A stretch of DNA of 59,730 nucleotides from an uncultured Thermomicrobiaceae bacterium (GCA_938082375.1 CALKCJ010000051.1:1-59730); one strand, 5' to 3'; positions 1-9,783 are shown, numbered from the stretch's first letter. Made by a program: numbers and translations. Notes: generated by a model not told the origin, from the letters alone.

Positions 1-138
1 ATGGTGATGCCGGGGGACAACGTGAACCTGGAGGTGGAGCTGGACAAGCCGGTGGCGCTGGAGGAGGGGTCGCGCTTTGCGATCCGCGAGGGGGGCCGGA
101 CGGTGGGCGCTGGCGTCGTCACCCAGATCCTCAAGTAG
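1..138 (+). CDS. tuf: Elongation factor Tu, C-terminal fragment (5' end outside window)
   Basis: Frame 1 is open from the first base to TAG at 136-138 and encodes the last 45 residues of EF-Tu. The residues [13 protein letters not shown], the [15 protein letters not shown] strand and the terminal ILK are the conserved end of domain 3. EF-Tu carries aminoacyl-tRNA to the ribosome. Its place directly before rpsJ is the classical str-S10 junction. The true start lies upstream of the window. Confidence 0.95.
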   Translation: MVMPGDNVNLEVELDKPVALEEGSRFAIREGGRTVGAGVVTQILK

Positions 139-162
139 CGCGGCCTAGGAGGGTACACGGTT

Positions 163-480
163 ATGTCCCGACGCCCTACGCAAAAGATTCGGATCCGGTT
201 GAAGTCGCACGATCACCGGATTCTCGATCAGTCGGCGCGCCAGATCGTGGAGACGGCGGAGAGCACGGGAGCGAAGGTCGCCGGCCCGGTTCCGTTGCCG
301 ACGAAGATCGAGCGGTTCACGGTGATCCGCTCGCCGTTCATTGACAAGGACTCACAGGAGCACTTCGAGATTCGCACGCATAAGCGGCTCATCGATGTGC
401 TCGAGCCCAGCCACGCGACGATTCGAGCGCTCATGCGACTGACGTTGCCGGCTGGCGTAGACATCGAGATCAAGTTGTAG
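163..480 (+). CDS. rpsJ: 30S ribosomal protein S10
   Basis: 105 residues, the normal S10 length, with conserved [13 protein letters not shown] near the start and [19 protein letters not shown] in the second half. S10 sits in the 30S head and, in other bacteria, also serves in NusB antitermination. An AGGAGGG site at 147-153 precedes the ATG by 9 nt. It opens the S10 block 24 nt after tuf, so it is probably co-transcribed with tuf. Confidence 0.97.
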   Translation: MSRRPTQKIRIRLKSHDHRILDQSARQIVETAESTGAKVAGPVPLPTKIERFTVIRSPFIDKDSQEHFEIRTHKRLIDVLEPSHATIRALMRLTLPAGVDIEIKL

Positions 481-572
481 CAGTGCGCTGAACGCAGCGG
501 GATCACGCTCTCGCGCATGCGCAGCAGCGCGGGCAAGGGTGCCTGGAGCTGCCACCGAGAGGGGGAGAGCTG

Positions 573-1220
573 ATGATCGAAGGACTACTCGGCCGTAAGC
601 TGGGTATGACCCAAATTTTCGATGAAGCGGGGCGTGCCGTGCCGGTGACGGTCTTGGAGGTCGGGCCGTGCGTCGTTACCCAAGTTAAGACACGCGAGCG
701 CGACGGCTATCAGGCCGTCCAGCTCGGTTTCGGCCGGAAGAAGCGCCTCAACAAGCCGATGCAAGGGCATCTCAAGGCCTCGGGAGCGCAGCCGCGGTAT
801 CTGCGCGAGGTCAAGGTCGACGATCCGGCGGCGTACTCCGTTGGCCAGGTCCTCGATTGTAGCCTGTTCGCACCAGGTCAACTGGTGGACGTGACCGGCT
901 GGCGGAAGGGCCGGGGCTTCCAGGGTGTCGTCAAGCGGCACGGCTTCGCTGGCGGGCCGAAGACGCATGGCCAGTCGGATCGCCTGCGTGCCCCTGGTTC
1001 GATCGGCTCGACGACGACGCCTGGCCGCGTGCATAAGGGCAAGCGGATGGCTGGGCGGATGGGTGTGCAGCGCGTGACCGTGCAGAACCTTCAGGTGATG
1101 AAGGTTGACCCCAGCCGGAACCTGGTGCTGGTCAAGGGCGCGGTGCCGGGCGCGAACGACGGCCTGGTAATCGTGCGCCACGCGGTCAAGCGGCGCAAGC
1201 GCGCCGCGGCGACGGCGTGA
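573..1220 (+). CDS. rplC: 50S ribosomal protein L3
   Basis: 215 residues, starting [16 protein letters not shown] as L3 typically does. The conserved core loop [16 protein letters not shown], which reaches towards the peptidyl-transferase centre, is at about residues 115-130. L3 is an early assembly protein of the 50S subunit. A purine-rich GAGAGGGGGAGAG site lies just before the ATG. The 92-nt gap after rpsJ is one of the longest in this cluster, and no promoter is obvious in it. Confidence 0.97.
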   Translation: MIEGLLGRKLGMTQIFDEAGRAVPVTVLEVGPCVVTQVKTRERDGYQAVQLGFGRKKRLNKPMQGHLKASGAQPRYLREVKVDDPAAYSVGQVLDCSLFAPGQLVDVTGWRKGRGFQGVVKRHGFAGGPKTHGQSDRLRAPGSIGSTTTPGRVHKGKRMAGRMGVQRVTVQNLQVMKVDPSRNLVLVKGAVPGANDGLVIVRHAVKRRKRAAATA

Positions 1221-1234
1221 GAGGGAGGCGAGCG

Positions 1235-1873
1235 GTGCAAGTTGCGGTATATGATCTCCACGGCCAGCAAGTCGGCCAGACCGAGCTGGCGGACTCTGTC
1301 TTCGGCATCGAGCCGCACGTGCCGGTGATGCACCAGGCTCTGCTGCGGCAACTCGCCAGCGCTCGCGCCGGAACGCACGAGACGAAGACGCGGGGCGAGG
1401 TCAGCGGCGGCGGCCGCAAACCGTGGCGCCAGAAGGGCACCGGCCGTGCGAGGCAAGGGAGCATTCGGGCGCCGCATTGGAAAGGTGGCGGCGTCGTCTG
1501 GGGGCCACACCCGCGCAAGTACACCCAGGCCATGCCCAAGAAGATGCGGCGACTGGCCATTCGCTCGGTCTTGTCGGCCAAGCAGCGCGAAAACCAGCTC
1601 GTCGTGGTCGAGGGACTGGGCGAGATCGAGCCACGCACGAAGGTGATGAAAGAGGTGCTTGGCCGGCTACCACTCGGGGATGCGCGTTCCACACTGATCG
1701 TCGTCGATCGGCCGCGTGACAACGTCTACCGTGGGGCCGGTAACCTGGAAAACGTCAAGGTGCTGATGGCTCAGTACATGAACGTCCGCGATGGGCTGAA
1801 GTACGAGCGAATGATCCTGATGCGCGAGGCGGTGGAAGAGATTCACCGGCTCTGGGCACAGGAGGGGAAATAG
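1235..1873 (+). CDS. rplD: 50S ribosomal protein L4
   Basis: 212 residues from a GTG start. GGAGG at 1224-1228 lies 6 nt before this GTG, which favours it over the in-frame ATG at 1217 that overlaps the end of rplC. The conserved loop GGGRKPWRQKGTGRARQGS lines the exit tunnel in known structures. In enterobacteria L4 also represses the S10 operon, but nothing here shows that this happens in this lineage. It follows rplC by 14 nt. Confidence 0.95.
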   Translation: MQVAVYDLHGQQVGQTELADSVFGIEPHVPVMHQALLRQLASARAGTHETKTRGEVSGGGRKPWRQKGTGRARQGSIRAPHWKGGGVVWGPHPRKYTQAMPKKMRRLAIRSVLSAKQRENQLVVVEGLGEIEPRTKVMKEVLGRLPLGDARSTLIVVDRPRDNVYRGAGNLENVKVLMAQYMNVRDGLKYERMILMREAVEEIHRLWAQEGK

Positions 1874-1875
1874 CC

Positions 1876-2178
1876 ATGGAATACCAGGATGTCCTGAGGC
1901 GTCCACTGATCACTGAGAAGAATACCCGCCTCATGGAAATGAACCAGTACACCTTTGAGGTGGCGCCCGACGCCAACAAGATTCAGATCAAAGAGGCGGT
2001 CGAGCGGACGTTCAATGTGAAAGTGAAGAAGGTCAACACGATGAACGTGCGCGGTAAGCCCCGTCGTCGCGTACGCCGACGTGGGCGGTTACCCATCATT
2101 GGCCGGGAAGCCTCGAGGAAGAAGGCAATCGTGACCCTGGAACCCGGCTACACGATCGAGCTGTTCAGCCAGCTTTGA
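1876..2178 (+). CDS. rplW: 50S ribosomal protein L23
   Basis: 100 residues, standard L23 size, with DVLRRPLITEKNT at the N-terminus and the basic loop RGKPRRRVRRRGR near residue 60-72. L23 is at the tunnel exit, where trigger factor and SRP dock. It starts 2 nt after rplD stops; the AGGAGGGG at the end of rplD supplies its ribosome-binding site. Confidence 0.97.
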   Translation: MEYQDVLRRPLITEKNTRLMEMNQYTFEVAPDANKIQIKEAVERTFNVKVKKVNTMNVRGKPRRRVRRRGRLPIIGREASRKKAIVTLEPGYTIELFSQL

Positions 2179-2205
2179 TGCCGGGCCTGGAGAGGGAGCG
2201 CTTCG

Positions 2206-3039
2206 ATGCCTATCAAGAAGTATAAGCCGACCTCGCCCGGGCGCCGCAACATGTCGGTGCTCACGTTCGAGGAGATTACCAAGAAAGAGCCTGAGAAGAG
2301 CTTGATCGAGCCGCTGAAGAAGCACTCAGGCCGGAATGCTCAAGGCCGGATCACGGTGCGTCATCGCGGCGGGCGCAACAAGCGCTTCTACCGGCGGATC
2401 GACTTCCGGCGAGACAAGCACGGGATCCCAGCCAAGGTGGCGGCGATCGAGTACGACCCAAACCGGTCGGCGTTCATCGCGCTGCTCCACTACCGCGACG
2501 GTGAGAAGCGCTACATTCTTGCGCCACTTGGGCTCAAAGTAGGTGATGTGGTAGAATCAGGGCCGACGGCGCCGGTACGCGTGGGCAACGCGCTGCCCCT
2601 GGCGAACATACCGCTGGGCACGCAGATCCACAACATCGAGCTGTATCCGGGTCGTGGCGGGCAGCTCGTCCGATCAGCCGGCGCAGCGGCGCAGCTTCTC
2701 GCCAAACAAGACGACTACGCCCAGATTCGCTTGCCGTCCGGTGAGGTCCGGATGGTGCGTGTCGAGTGTATGGCGACGGTTGGCCAGGTGGGCAACCTTG
2801 ACCATGCCAACGTGCGTATCGGGAAAGCTGGCCGCAAGCGGCACATGGGTTGGCGGCCGACCGTGCGCGGCTCGGCGATGACGCCCCGCGACCACCCGCA
2901 TGGCGGCGGCGAGGGCAAGGCGCCCACCGGGATGCCACCGAAGACGCCGTGGGGCAAGCCCGCGCTCGGCTACCGGACGCGGCGCAACAAGCGGACGGAT
3001 CAGTTCATCGTGCGGCGCCGCTACGAAGGGCGCTCGTAG
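2206..3039 (+). CDS. rplB: 50S ribosomal protein L2
   Basis: 277 residues, the usual L2 length. Recognisable are the N-terminal RNA-binding part ([11 protein letters not shown]), the SH3-like barrel, and the C-terminal [16 protein letters not shown], whose histidine region is important near the peptidyl-transferase centre. A GAGAGGGAG site precedes the ATG. It lies between rplW and rpsS as expected. Confidence 0.97.
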   Translation: MPIKKYKPTSPGRRNMSVLTFEEITKKEPEKSLIEPLKKHSGRNAQGRITVRHRGGRNKRFYRRIDFRRDKHGIPAKVAAIEYDPNRSAFIALLHYRDGEKRYILAPLGLKVGDVVESGPTAPVRVGNALPLANIPLGTQIHNIELYPGRGGQLVRSAGAAAQLLAKQDDYAQIRLPSGEVRMVRVECMATVGQVGNLDHANVRIGKAGRKRHMGWRPTVRGSAMTPRDHPHGGGEGKAPTGMPPKTPWGKPALGYRTRRNKRTDQFIVRRRYEGRS

Positions 3040-3067
3040 CCGGTGCTGGGACAGGAGGCGAGGGAAC

Positions 3068-3352
3068 GTGGGGCGGTCATCGAAGAAAGGGCCATACATC
3101 GATCCGAAACTGAAGCAGAAGATCGATGAGCTCAACCGTACGGGGGAGCGACGAGTCATCCGCACCTGGGCGCGCGATTCGACGATCTTCCCAGAAATGG
3201 TCGGGCACACTGTGGCGGTGCACGATGGTCGGCGGCACGTTCCCATTTTCATTACGGAGCAGATGGTGGGGCACAAGCTTGGTGAGTTCGCGCCGACGCG
3301 GACGTTCCGCGGTCATGGCAAGGACGCCGAGCGGGCCACGCGACGCCGTTAG
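3068..3352 (+). CDS. rpsS: 30S ribosomal protein S19
   Basis: 94 residues from a GTG start preceded by AGGAGGCGAGGGA. It begins (M)[14 protein letters not shown], the canonical S19 N-terminus. The reading frame is open further upstream, but that part overlaps rplB and has no S19 similarity, so the GTG is chosen. S19 pairs with S13 in the 30S head and contacts the 23S rRNA A-site finger. Confidence 0.95.
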   Translation: MGRSSKKGPYIDPKLKQKIDELNRTGERRVIRTWARDSTIFPEMVGHTVAVHDGRRHVPIFITEQMVGHKLGEFAPTRTFRGHGKDAERATRRR

Positions 3353-3383
3353 GCGAGCAGCTCGAGGGAGACGGTAGCGAGTC

Positions 3384-3728
3384 ATGGAAGTGACGGCGAA
3401 AGTCCGTGAAGTCCGGGTCTCACCGCGTAAGGCGAGGCTGGTGATTGATGCCGTACGCGGCAAGCCTGTGTCTGAGGCGATGGCGATCCTGCGCTTCCTG
3501 CCGCAGAAGACTGCCCCCATCGTGCTCAAGCTGCTCAAGTCTGCAGCGGCCAATGCCGAGCACAACTACGACTTGGATCCGTCGCAGATGTACGTCAAAC
3601 GGATTCACGCTGACGACGGGCCGCGGTACAAGCGCTGGCAGCCGAGAGCTCGTGGGCGTGTCGGGCGCAAGTGGCATCGCACAACGCACATCACGGTCGT
3701 TCTCGACGAGATGCAGAAGGGGGCCTAG
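3384..3728 (+). CDS. rplV: 50S ribosomal protein L22
   Basis: 114 residues. It opens [24 protein letters not shown] and ends with the tunnel-lining beta-hairpin region ([20 protein letters not shown]). L22 narrows the exit tunnel together with L4. It starts 31 nt after rpsS, and rpsC begins one base after its stop. Confidence 0.97.
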   Translation: MEVTAKVREVRVSPRKARLVIDAVRGKPVSEAMAILRFLPQKTAPIVLKLLKSAAANAEHNYDLDPSQMYVKRIHADDGPRYKRWQPRARGRVGRKWHRTTHITVVLDEMQKGA

Positions 3729-3729
3729 C

Positions 3730-4413
3730 TTGGGCAGGAAAGTTAACCCGATCGGTTTCCGGCTCGGCATCGTGCACGACTGGAAGTCCAAGTGGTTTGC
3801 CGAGAAAGATCGGCACTACCGCGAGCAGCTCCACGAAGACGTGGCGATCCGGAACCTGATCCATGAGGAACTGGCCCGAGGTGGGATCTCCAAGATCGAG
3901 ATCCAGCGCGCGGTGAACCGGGTCGATGTGACCATTCATACCTCGAAGCCGGGCGTTGTGATCGGCAAGCAGGGGGCGAACGTCGAGCGACTGCGTCAGC
4001 TTTTGGAAGCGAAGGTGGGGAAGAAGGTGCACCTCAATATCCAAGAGGTGCGCAAACCAGAGTTAGACGCGCAACTCGTCGCAGAGAGCATTGCCGAGCA
4101 GATTACCCGGCGTGTCTCATACCGGCGGGCGATGAAGCACGCCGCGGCGCAGGCGATGCGGGCTGGAGCGAAGGGCGTCAAGATCAAGGTCAAAGGGCGC
4201 CTGGGCGGAGCGGAGATGAAGCGCGCCGTGACCGAGATGGTCGGGCGCGTGCCGCTGCAGACGCTGCGGGCGAACATCGACTACGCTCAGGTTCATGCCC
4301 CGACGACCTATGGTCAGATCGGCGTGAAGGTCTGGATCTACCACGGCGACGTGATTCCGGAGAAGGCTGGGCATGCAGCGGAGGCCGGTGAAGCGGTTGC
4401 CGTCGCCGACTAA
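3730..4413 (+). CDS. rpsC: 30S ribosomal protein S3 (TTG start)
   Basis: 227 residues from TTG at 3730, giving (M)[13 protein letters not shown], the exact family N-terminus. There is one base between the rplV stop and this codon. The ribosome-binding site AGAAGGGGG lies inside the end of rplV, so the two are probably translationally coupled. The KH domain signature [14 protein letters not shown] is at about residues 77-90, and the C-terminal domain ends near [13 protein letters not shown]3 forms part of the mRNA entry channel. Confidence 0.95.
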   Translation: MGRKVNPIGFRLGIVHDWKSKWFAEKDRHYREQLHEDVAIRNLIHEELARGGISKIEIQRAVNRVDVTIHTSKPGVVIGKQGANVERLRQLLEAKVGKKVHLNIQEVRKPELDAQLVAESIAEQITRRVSYRRAMKHAAAQAMRAGAKGVKIKVKGRLGGAEMKRAVTEMVGRVPLQTLRANIDYAQVHAPTTYGQIGVKVWIYHGDVIPEKAGHAAEAGEAVAVAD

Positions 4414-4432
4414 CCAGGGATAGGACACGACT

Positions 4433-4873
4433 ATGCTGATGCCGAGGCGAGTCAAACACCGTAAGCAGCACCGTTACCGGACGCGGGGGATTGCCACTCG
4501 CGGCAACACCGTGGTGTTCGGCGAGTACGGGATCCAAGCGCTGGAGCCGGCCTACGTTACCGCCAGGCAGATCGAGGCGGCACGACGTGCAATTACCAAC
4601 GCGGTGCGGCGTGGCGGGAAAGTCTGGATCCGTATCTTCCCCGACAAGCCGGTCACCAAGAAGCCGGCTGAGACACGGATGGGGGGCGGTAAGGGCAACC
4701 CCGAATACTGGATGGAAGTCGTCAAGCCCGGGCGTATCCTCTTCGAGCTTGCCGGGGTGCGAGAAGATCTCGCAGAGGAAGCCCTGACGCGAGCCATGCA
4801 CAAGCTACCGTGCAAGTGCCGCATCGTGAAGCGGGAGACGGTTACCGAGGCCGCACCCGCGACGGAATCGTAG
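4433..4873 (+). CDS. rplP: 50S ribosomal protein L16
   Basis: 146 residues starting [14 protein letters not shown], the typical L16 start. The conserved [18 protein letters not shown] occurs at about residues 82-99. L16 shapes the A site of the 50S subunit and assembles late. A second in-frame ATG lies 6 nt downstream, but the longer form matches the family best. Confidence 0.97.
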   Translation: MLMPRRVKHRKQHRYRTRGIATRGNTVVFGEYGIQALEPAYVTARQIEAARRAITNAVRRGGKVWIRIFPDKPVTKKPAETRMGGGKGNPEYWMEVVKPGRILFELAGVREDLAEEALTRAMHKLPCKCRIVKRETVTEAAPATES

Positions 4874-4890
4874 GCCTGAGGGAGGTCGCC

Positions 4891-5172
4891 GTGAAGCCGG
4901 CAGAGATCCGTGCCCTATCGAGTGACGAACTCCGGCGCAAACTCGATGAGCTGCGCTCGGAGTGGCGAGATCTCCGCTTCGACGCAGCCCTGGGCCGACT
5001 CACGAACCCGATGCGGATCCGGCAGATTCGCAAGGATATCGCGCGGATCTACACGATCCTGACTGAACGTGAGCGGGAGGCACTGGCGGCGCAGGGTCTT
5101 CTGCCGCCACCGAAGCTCACGCGCCGAGAGCGCAAGAAGCGCACAGCCCGTCAGATGCGGCAGCAGTCGTAG
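4891..5172 (+). CDS. rpmC: 50S ribosomal protein L29 with basic C-terminal extension
   Basis: 93 residues from GTG at 4891; GGGAGG at 4880-4885 precedes it. The first 65 or so residues are the L29 helical hairpin ([21 protein letters not shown]... then [21 protein letters not shown]). L29 is usually 60-70 residues. Here a basic tail of about 25 residues ([18 protein letters not shown]) follows. The frame is open upstream into rplP, but that part is not L29. Confidence 0.93.
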   Translation: MKPAEIRALSSDELRRKLDELRSEWRDLRFDAALGRLTNPMRIRQIRKDIARIYTILTEREREALAAQGLLPPPKLTRRERKKRTARQMRQQS

Positions 5173-5184
5173 GTGGTGAAACAG

Positions 5185-5523
5185 ATGGAAGCAAGCGCAC
5201 AGGCCGCGAGCCAGGGACGACCCAAGCGAAGGCTGACGAAGGTCGGCCGGGTGGTATCGGATAAGATGGACAAGACCGTGGTGGTGGCCGTCGACTATTT
5301 CCGGCGTCACCCGGTTTACAAGAAGACGGTTCGGCGCACGAGTAAGTTCAAGGCTCACGACGAGTACAACCGCTGCCGGATCGGCGACCTCGTCATGATC
5401 GAGGAGACCCGGCCGCTCAGCAAGACGAAGCGCTGGATCGTACGCCAGATCCTGGAGCGGGCGACGCCGGAAGTCGCTGCCGAAATCGCGGAGGAGGAAA
5501 CGGAGCAGGAGGCGAAGCCATGA
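5185..5523 (+). CDS. rpsQ: 30S ribosomal protein S17 with acidic C-terminal tail
   Basis: 112 residues from the ATG at 5185, which has AGGTGG at 5171-5176 ahead of it. GTG at 5173 in the same frame is the alternative start and would add four residues. The OB-fold core includes [23 protein letters not shown] and [19 protein letters not shown]. The last 20 residues are acidic ([14 protein letters not shown]), beyond the usual end of about 85 residues. The stop overlaps the rplN start by 4 nt. Confidence 0.93.
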   Translation: MEASAQAASQGRPKRRLTKVGRVVSDKMDKTVVVAVDYFRRHPVYKKTVRRTSKFKAHDEYNRCRIGDLVMIEETRPLSKTKRWIVRQILERATPEVAAEIAEEETEQEAKP

Positions 5524-5888
5524 TCCAGCCGCACACGCGACTGGTTGTTGCCGACAACACCGGTGCGAAAGAGATCATGTGCATTCGGGTGCTGGGGGGC
5601 TCGGCGAAGAAGTACGCGACCGTCGGCGATGTGATCGTCGCCTCGGTGAAGTCGGCACAGCCGCACGCCAGCGTCAAGAAGGGTGATGTTGTCCGAGCTG
5701 TGGTCGTGCGTACTGCGCAAGGGTACCGGCGAGCGGACGGCTCGCATATCAAGTTCGATGACAACGCGGCCGTCCTGATCACTCCGCAGGGAACCCCGCG
5801 TGGGACGCGCATCTTCGGGCCGGTTGCCCGGGAGCTGCGCGAGCGCCAGTTCATGCGCATCATCTCGCTCGCGCCGGAAGTACTGTGA
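5520..5888 (+). CDS. rplN: 50S ribosomal protein L14
   Basis: 122 residues, exactly the family length. It starts [27 protein letters not shown] and ends [13 protein letters not shown]-like ([12 protein letters not shown]). L14 forms an intersubunit bridge with 16S rRNA. The ATGA overlap with rpsQ implies coupled translation. Confidence 0.98.
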   Translation: MIQPHTRLVVADNTGAKEIMCIRVLGGSAKKYATVGDVIVASVKSAQPHASVKKGDVVRAVVVRTAQGYRRADGSHIKFDDNAAVLITPQGTPRGTRIFGPVARELRERQFMRIISLAPEVL

Positions 5889-5901
5889 GGGGGCGCTCTC
5901 G

Positions 5902-6246
5902 ATGGCGGAGAAGATCGTGACCGGAGACGAGGTGATCGTCCTGCGAGGAAAGGATCGCGGCGCCCGCGGGCGCGTCCGGCGCAACCTGCCGCGTGAGGAT
6001 CGGGTCATCGTCGAAGGGGTCAACATCGTCAAGAAGCACCAGCGTGCCATTCCCGGTGTACGGCAAGCCGGGATCATCGAGATGGAGGCGCCTCTTCATG
6101 TCTCGAAGGTGATGCTCATCTGCCCGCACTGCGGCAAAGCGACCCGTGTCGGCTTCCGCTTCACCGAGGCGGGGCAGAAGGTTCGCTACTGTAAGAAGTG
6201 CGATGCCGTGATCGAGAAGCCGGTGCCCTCGAGGGCACGCGCGTGA
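5902..6246 (+). CDS. rplX: 50S ribosomal protein L24, zinc-ribbon form
   Basis: 114 residues from the ATG at 5902, preceded by GAGGGGGCG. The KOW motif (TGDEVIVLRGKDRGARGRV) is at residues 7-25. Two cysteine pairs, CPHC near residue 75 and CKKC near residue 97, mark the zinc-ribbon variant. L24 is an initiator of 50S assembly. The frame is open upstream within rplN, but that is not L24 sequence. Confidence 0.95.
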   Translation: MAEKIVTGDEVIVLRGKDRGARGRVRRNLPREDRVIVEGVNIVKKHQRAIPGVRQAGIIEMEAPLHVSKVMLICPHCGKATRVGFRFTEAGQKVRYCKKCDAVIEKPVPSRARA

Positions 6247-6261
6247 CAGGGCTGAGCAGGT

Positions 6262-6834
6262 ATGGGAACAGAGGTCAAGGAGCGCGTCGAGCCCAGGCTC
6301 AAGAAGCTGTATCGGGAAGAGGTGGTACCCAAGCTGATGGAGGAGTTCGGGTACCGGCATCGCTATGAGGTGCCGCGGCTGGAGAAGATCGTCCTCAACA
6401 TCGGCTTGGGCGAGGCCGTCAGCAACCCACGAGCGATCGACGCGGCGATGAACGATCTCGCATCGATCAGTGGACAGCGCCCCGTAGTGACGCGGGCGCG
6501 CAAGTCAATCGCCGCTTTCCGGCTGCGCAAGGGAATGCCGATCGGGGTGATGGTGACCCTGCGCGGCAATCGCATGTACGATTTTCTGGATCGGCTGATT
6601 TCGATTGCGCTGCCGCGGATCCGCGACTTCCGCGGGCTATCGCCGCGCTCTTTCGACGGGCGGGGGAACTATTCGTTGGGGCTGCGGGAACAGCTCGTCT
6701 TTCCGGAAGTCGACTACGACAAGATCGACCGCGTGAGGGGGCTGGAGGTGAGCATCATCACCACGGCCCGCACAGATCGGGAGGGGCGCCGTCTCCTCGA
6801 GCTACTGGGCATGCCCTTCCGAGACGAACGGTGA
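6262..6834 (+). CDS. rplE: 50S ribosomal protein L5
   Basis: 190 residues, slightly longer than the common 178-180 because of a charged N-terminal extension ([20 protein letters not shown]). Conserved blocks include [38 protein letters not shown] and the [19 protein letters not shown] loop. L5 binds 5S rRNA together with L18. Confidence 0.97.
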   Translation: MGTEVKERVEPRLKKLYREEVVPKLMEEFGYRHRYEVPRLEKIVLNIGLGEAVSNPRAIDAAMNDLASISGQRPVVTRARKSIAAFRLRKGMPIGVMVTLRGNRMYDFLDRLISIALPRIRDFRGLSPRSFDGRGNYSLGLREQLVFPEVDYDKIDRVRGLEVSIITTARTDREGRRLLELLGMPFRDER

Positions 6835-6846
6835 CCAGGAGGAGCG

Positions 6847-7032
6847 ATGGCAAAAAAGTCAAAGATCGTCAAGGCGATGAAGCCACAAAAGTACGCCGTG
6901 CGACAGCACAACCGCTGTAAGCTCTGCGGTCGGCCACGGGCGTATATTCGGAAATTCGGGGTCTGCCGGATCTGCTTCCGGCAACTCGCCTTGCAGGGTT
7001 TGCTGCCCGGTGTGAAGAAGGCGAGCTGGTGA
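6847..7032 (+). CDS. rpsZ: 30S ribosomal protein S14, zinc (type Z) form
   Basis: 61 residues, the length of the short zinc-binding S14. The cysteines lie in [20 protein letters not shown], spaced C-x2-C-x12-C-x2-C. The sequence ends [11 protein letters not shown] as in other type Z proteins. AGGAGGAGCG precedes the ATG. It is in the usual place between L5 and S8. Confidence 0.97.
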   Translation: MAKKSKIVKAMKPQKYAVRQHNRCKLCGRPRAYIRKFGVCRICFRQLALQGLLPGVKKASW

Positions 7033-7074
7033 ATTGGCGGACAGGCGTTGGAGCGGAGCGAGGCAGACTGGACG

Positions 7075-7473
7075 ATGACGATAACTGACCCGATCGGTGA
7101 CATGCTCACGCGGATTCGGAACGCTGGGATGGGCCGGAAGGCCGAGACGAGTGTGCCGGCCTCGCGCATCCTGGTCGAGATCGCTCGTATCCTGAAAGAA
7201 GAGGGCTATATCGCGGACTACACGGTGGAGCCGGCCGAGCCACGGCCGATTTTGAGGATTCGCTTGAAGTATACGCCGGAGAAGCGACACGCTATCCGTG
7301 AGATCAAGCGCGTTTCGAAGCCTGGCTTGCGCATCTATGCGGGGAAGGACGAGTTGCCGCGCGTCAAGAACGGGCTCGGGATCGCCATCCTCTCCACCTC
7401 GCAGGGGGTCATGAGTGATGCGGAAGCCCGGCGGCGTGGCGTCGGCGGCGAAGTGCTCTGCACCGTCTTCTGA
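7075..7473 (+). CDS. rpsH: 30S ribosomal protein S8
   Basis: 132 residues from ATG at 7075, the standard S8 length, beginning [18 protein letters not shown]. An in-frame TTG at 7048 would add nine residues that do not match the family. The C-terminal [26 protein letters not shown] is diagnostic. S8 binds helix 21 of 16S rRNA; in enterobacteria it is the spc-operon repressor. Confidence 0.95.
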   Translation: MTITDPIGDMLTRIRNAGMGRKAETSVPASRILVEIARILKEEGYIADYTVEPAEPRPILRIRLKYTPEKRHAIREIKRVSKPGLRIYAGKDELPRVKNGLGIAILSTSQGVMSDAEARRRGVGGEVLCTVF

Positions 7474-7508
7474 TCGTCCGACCGAGGCTGTGACGGGAGG
7501 TAGCCGGC

Positions 7509-8054
7509 ATGTCGCGTATCGGAAAGCGGCCGATTCCGATTCCCGCCGGGGTCGAGGTAACCGTCGACGCGGGACTGGTTCGCGTCAAGGGCCCGAAGGG
7601 TGAGCTGGAACTCCAGATCGACCCGGAGATCAGCGTGACGCGCGCCGATGGCACGCTGTTGGTGCAACGGCCGTCGGATGAACGACGGCACAAACAACTG
7701 CACGGTCTCTACCGGACGCTCATCGCTAACATGGTGCAGGGCGTGACTGAGGGGTACCGGAAGGATCTGGAGATCCACGGCGTCGGCTACCGCGCCGCGC
7801 TGGAGGGGAAGACGCTCGTCTTGAACGTGGGCTATTCCCATCCGGTGCGGATCGAACCGCCGCCTGGCATCAGCTTCGTGCTCGAATCGCCCACGCGGAT
7901 CGGGGTGGTGGGGATCGACAAGCAGCTTGTCGGTGAGATCGCAGCGCAGATTCGCCGGGTGCGACCGCCGGAGCCATACAAGGGCAAGGGGATCCGATAC
8001 CTCGGCGAGCAGATCCGGCGCAAGGCCGGCAAGACCGGTAAGGCGAAGAAGTGA
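7509..8054 (+). CDS. rplF: 50S ribosomal protein L6
   Basis: 181 residues starting [17 protein letters not shown]. The second L6 domain ends with the conserved [20 protein letters not shown], followed by the basic tail [13 protein letters not shown]6 lies near the factor-binding centre. CGGGAGGTAG precedes the ATG. A 100-nt gap with predicted RNA structure follows before rplR. Confidence 0.97.
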   Translation: MSRIGKRPIPIPAGVEVTVDAGLVRVKGPKGELELQIDPEISVTRADGTLLVQRPSDERRHKQLHGLYRTLIANMVQGVTEGYRKDLEIHGVGYRAALEGKTLVLNVGYSHPVRIEPPPGISFVLESPTRIGVVGIDKQLVGEIAAQIRRVRPPEPYKGKGIRYLGEQIRRKAGKTGKAKK

Positions 8055-8063
8055 GGAAGACGA

Positions 8064-8137
8064 GAGAAGCGGGGCTCGAAAGTGCATCGGCCGGTGCGGG
8101 CACGGCCGGGCCAGGATCGAGTATCCCGACGCTTCTC
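8064..8137 (+). promoter_or_regulatory. Nested RNA hairpin in the L6-L18 intergenic region
   Basis: In an operon where gaps are mostly under 40 nt, 8,055-8,154 holds nested inverted repeats. The outer arms GAGAAGCG (8064-8071) and CGCTTCTC (8130-8137) are perfect. Inside, CGGCCGGTGC (8088-8097) pairs with GCACGGCCG (8100-8108), with one bulge. The GGGAGG that probably serves rplR begins directly after the outer 3' arm. This could modulate rplR translation or be a partial attenuator. Function is inferred only. Confidence 0.4.
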
Positions 8138-8154
8138 GGGAGGTTCGAACAGCG

Positions 8155-8529
8155 ATGCGCTACCACTTCAAACGGCAGCTTTCACCGCGCCAGCGGCGCC
8201 ATCTGCGGGTGCGCGCGAAGGTCTCTGGGACGCCGGAGCGACCACGGTTGAACGTGTTTCGTAGCAACGAGCACATCTACGCACAGATCATCGACGATAC
8301 CGCCGGGCATACGCTGGTCGCCGCGTCGACCCTGGAGAAAGAAGTGCGCGAGCGTTTTCCCGCGGAGCATCCAAAAGTGGTCGAAGCTCGGGTCGTGGGG
8401 CAGGTGATCGGCGAGCGCGCGAAGGCCAAGAGCATCAGCCGGGTCGTGTTCGACCGGGGTGGGTACAAATACCATGGCCGAGTCAAGGCGCTGGCCGAGG
8501 GTGCCCGCGAAGCGGGGCTCGAGTTCTAG
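8155..8529 (+). CDS. rplR: 50S ribosomal protein L18
   Basis: 124 residues from ATG at 8155. Conserved features are [21 protein letters not shown], followed by [16 protein letters not shown], and the end [27 protein letters not shown]18 binds 5S rRNA. The frame is open further upstream but carries no L18 similarity there. GGGAGG about 10 nt upstream supports the chosen start. Confidence 0.95.
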   Translation: MRYHFKRQLSPRQRRHLRVRAKVSGTPERPRLNVFRSNEHIYAQIIDDTAGHTLVAASTLEKEVRERFPAEHPKVVEARVVGQVIGERAKAKSISRVVFDRGGYKYHGRVKALAEGAREAGLEF

Positions 8530-8548
8530 TGAGACGAGGTGAACGACG

Positions 8549-9106
8549 GTGAGCACAAGCCTAGCCGTGAGCCAGATACACCGTGTCAGGCCTGAGGAAG
8601 TTGGGGAACTGCGCGAGCGAGTCGTCCAGATCAACCGAGTCGCCAAGGTTGTCCAAGGGGGGCGACGGTTCCACTTCAGCAGCGTCGTCGTCGTCGGCGA
8701 CGGCGAGGGGCATGTGGGCGTGGGGATCGGGAAGGCGGGCGAAGTGCCCGACTCGATCCACAAGGCGGTGGAGAACGCGAAGAAGCGATTGATCCGGGTT
8801 CCCCTCGAAGGGCGGACGATTCCACACGAGGTGGAGGTCAAGTTCAAGGCGACGCGGGTGATGCTGAAGCCGGCAGCGCCGGGCACCGGCGTCATCGCTG
8901 GCGCGGGAGTGCGTGCGGTCGCGGAGGCAGCGGGTATCCGTGACCTGATCGCCAAGACACACGGGAGCAATAATCCCGTCAACGTGACCCAGGCGGCGCT
9001 CCTGGCGTTGAGCCAGTTGGAGGCGGCTGAGGACGTCGCGCATCGCCGATCGATTCCGGCCGAGCGGTTGCGAGTGAGGAAGCGGGCAGTGGGCGATGAG
9101 CGGTAG
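8549..9106 (+). CDS. rpsE: 30S ribosomal protein S5
   Basis: 185 residues from a GTG start with GAGGTGAACGAC just before it. The double-stranded-RNA-binding N-terminal domain holds [20 protein letters not shown] and the loop [18 protein letters not shown]. The C-terminal domain includes [22 protein letters not shown]5 affects decoding accuracy. Its 3' end overlaps the rpmD start by 11 nt. Confidence 0.97.
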   Translation: MSTSLAVSQIHRVRPEEVGELRERVVQINRVAKVVQGGRRFHFSSVVVVGDGEGHVGVGIGKAGEVPDSIHKAVENAKKRLIRVPLEGRTIPHEVEVKFKATRVMLKPAAPGTGVIAGAGVRAVAEAAGIRDLIAKTHGSNNPVNVTQAALLALSQLEAAEDVAHRRSIPAERLRVRKRAVGDER

Positions 9107-9356
9107 CCGGACACTTCGGATCACGTACGTGAAGAGTTGTATTGGGTATCCAAGGGATCAACGCGACACGCTGCGCTCGCTCGGATTACGTCGACTGCAC
9201 CAGACCGTCGAGAAGCCGGACACACCGTCGATTCGTGGTATGGTGAATAAGATACGCCACCTTGTGCGGGTCGAAGAGGTCGAGGCAGCAGCCACGCCCG
9301 TCGGTTCGAGCAGTTGGAGCCGATCGCGGAAGGGTGCCGAGCATGAAACTGCATGA
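9096..9356 (+). CDS. rpmD: 50S ribosomal protein L30
   Basis: 86 residues. The first 60 are canonical L30: [28 protein letters not shown], then the [24 protein letters not shown] block. Here the motif is split to show the two conserved parts. About 20 extra C-terminal residues follow. It overlaps rpsE upstream by 11 nt and rplO downstream by 14 nt, so translation is probably coupled. The ATG at 9096 is the only sensible start. Confidence 0.93.
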   Translation: MSGSRTLRITYVKSCIGYPRDQRDTLRSLGLRRLHQTVEKPDTPSIRGMVNKIRHLVRVEEVEAAATPVGSSSWSRSRKGAEHETA

Positions 9357-9783
9357 CTTGAAGCCTGCACCCGGCTCGCGGAAGCCGAAGACGCGGGTCG
9401 GCCGCGGGATCGCAGCCGGCAAAGGGAAGACAGCTGGACGGGGGACAAAGGGCCAGAAGGCCCGCGGCAAGGTGCGGCCGGGCTTCGAGGGCGGGCAGAA
9501 CCCGCTGTATCTCCGGCTCGGCTACCGGCGCGGGTTCACGAACATCTTCAAGACCGTCTACGAGGTCGTCAATGTCGGTCGGCTTAATGAGCTGGAGGTC
9601 GCGGGGCCGATCACACCTGAGGTGCTGTACCAGATGCGGATCGTCCGCGATGACAAGGCGCCGGTGAAGGTGCTGGGCGAAGGTGACGTCACCCGACCGC
9701 TCCACGTGCGCGCTCATCGGTTCTCCGCCACAGCCCGCGAGAAGATCGAGGCTGCTGGCGGAACGGCGGAGGTCATCGCGTAA
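9343..9783 (+). CDS. rplO: 50S ribosomal protein L15
   Basis: 146 residues from ATG at 9343, reading [20 protein letters not shown], the expected L15 start. The glycine- and lysine-rich N-terminal arm ([20 protein letters not shown]) is intact. The frame is open upstream, but that part overlaps rpmD and lacks similarity. The stop shares one base with the secY ATG. Confidence 0.96.
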   Translation: MKLHDLKPAPGSRKPKTRVGRGIAAGKGKTAGRGTKGQKARGKVRPGFEGGQNPLYLRLGYRRGFTNIFKTVYEVVNVGRLNELEVAGPITPEVLYQMRIVRDDKAPVKVLGEGDVTRPLHVRAHRFSATAREKIEAAGGTAEVIA

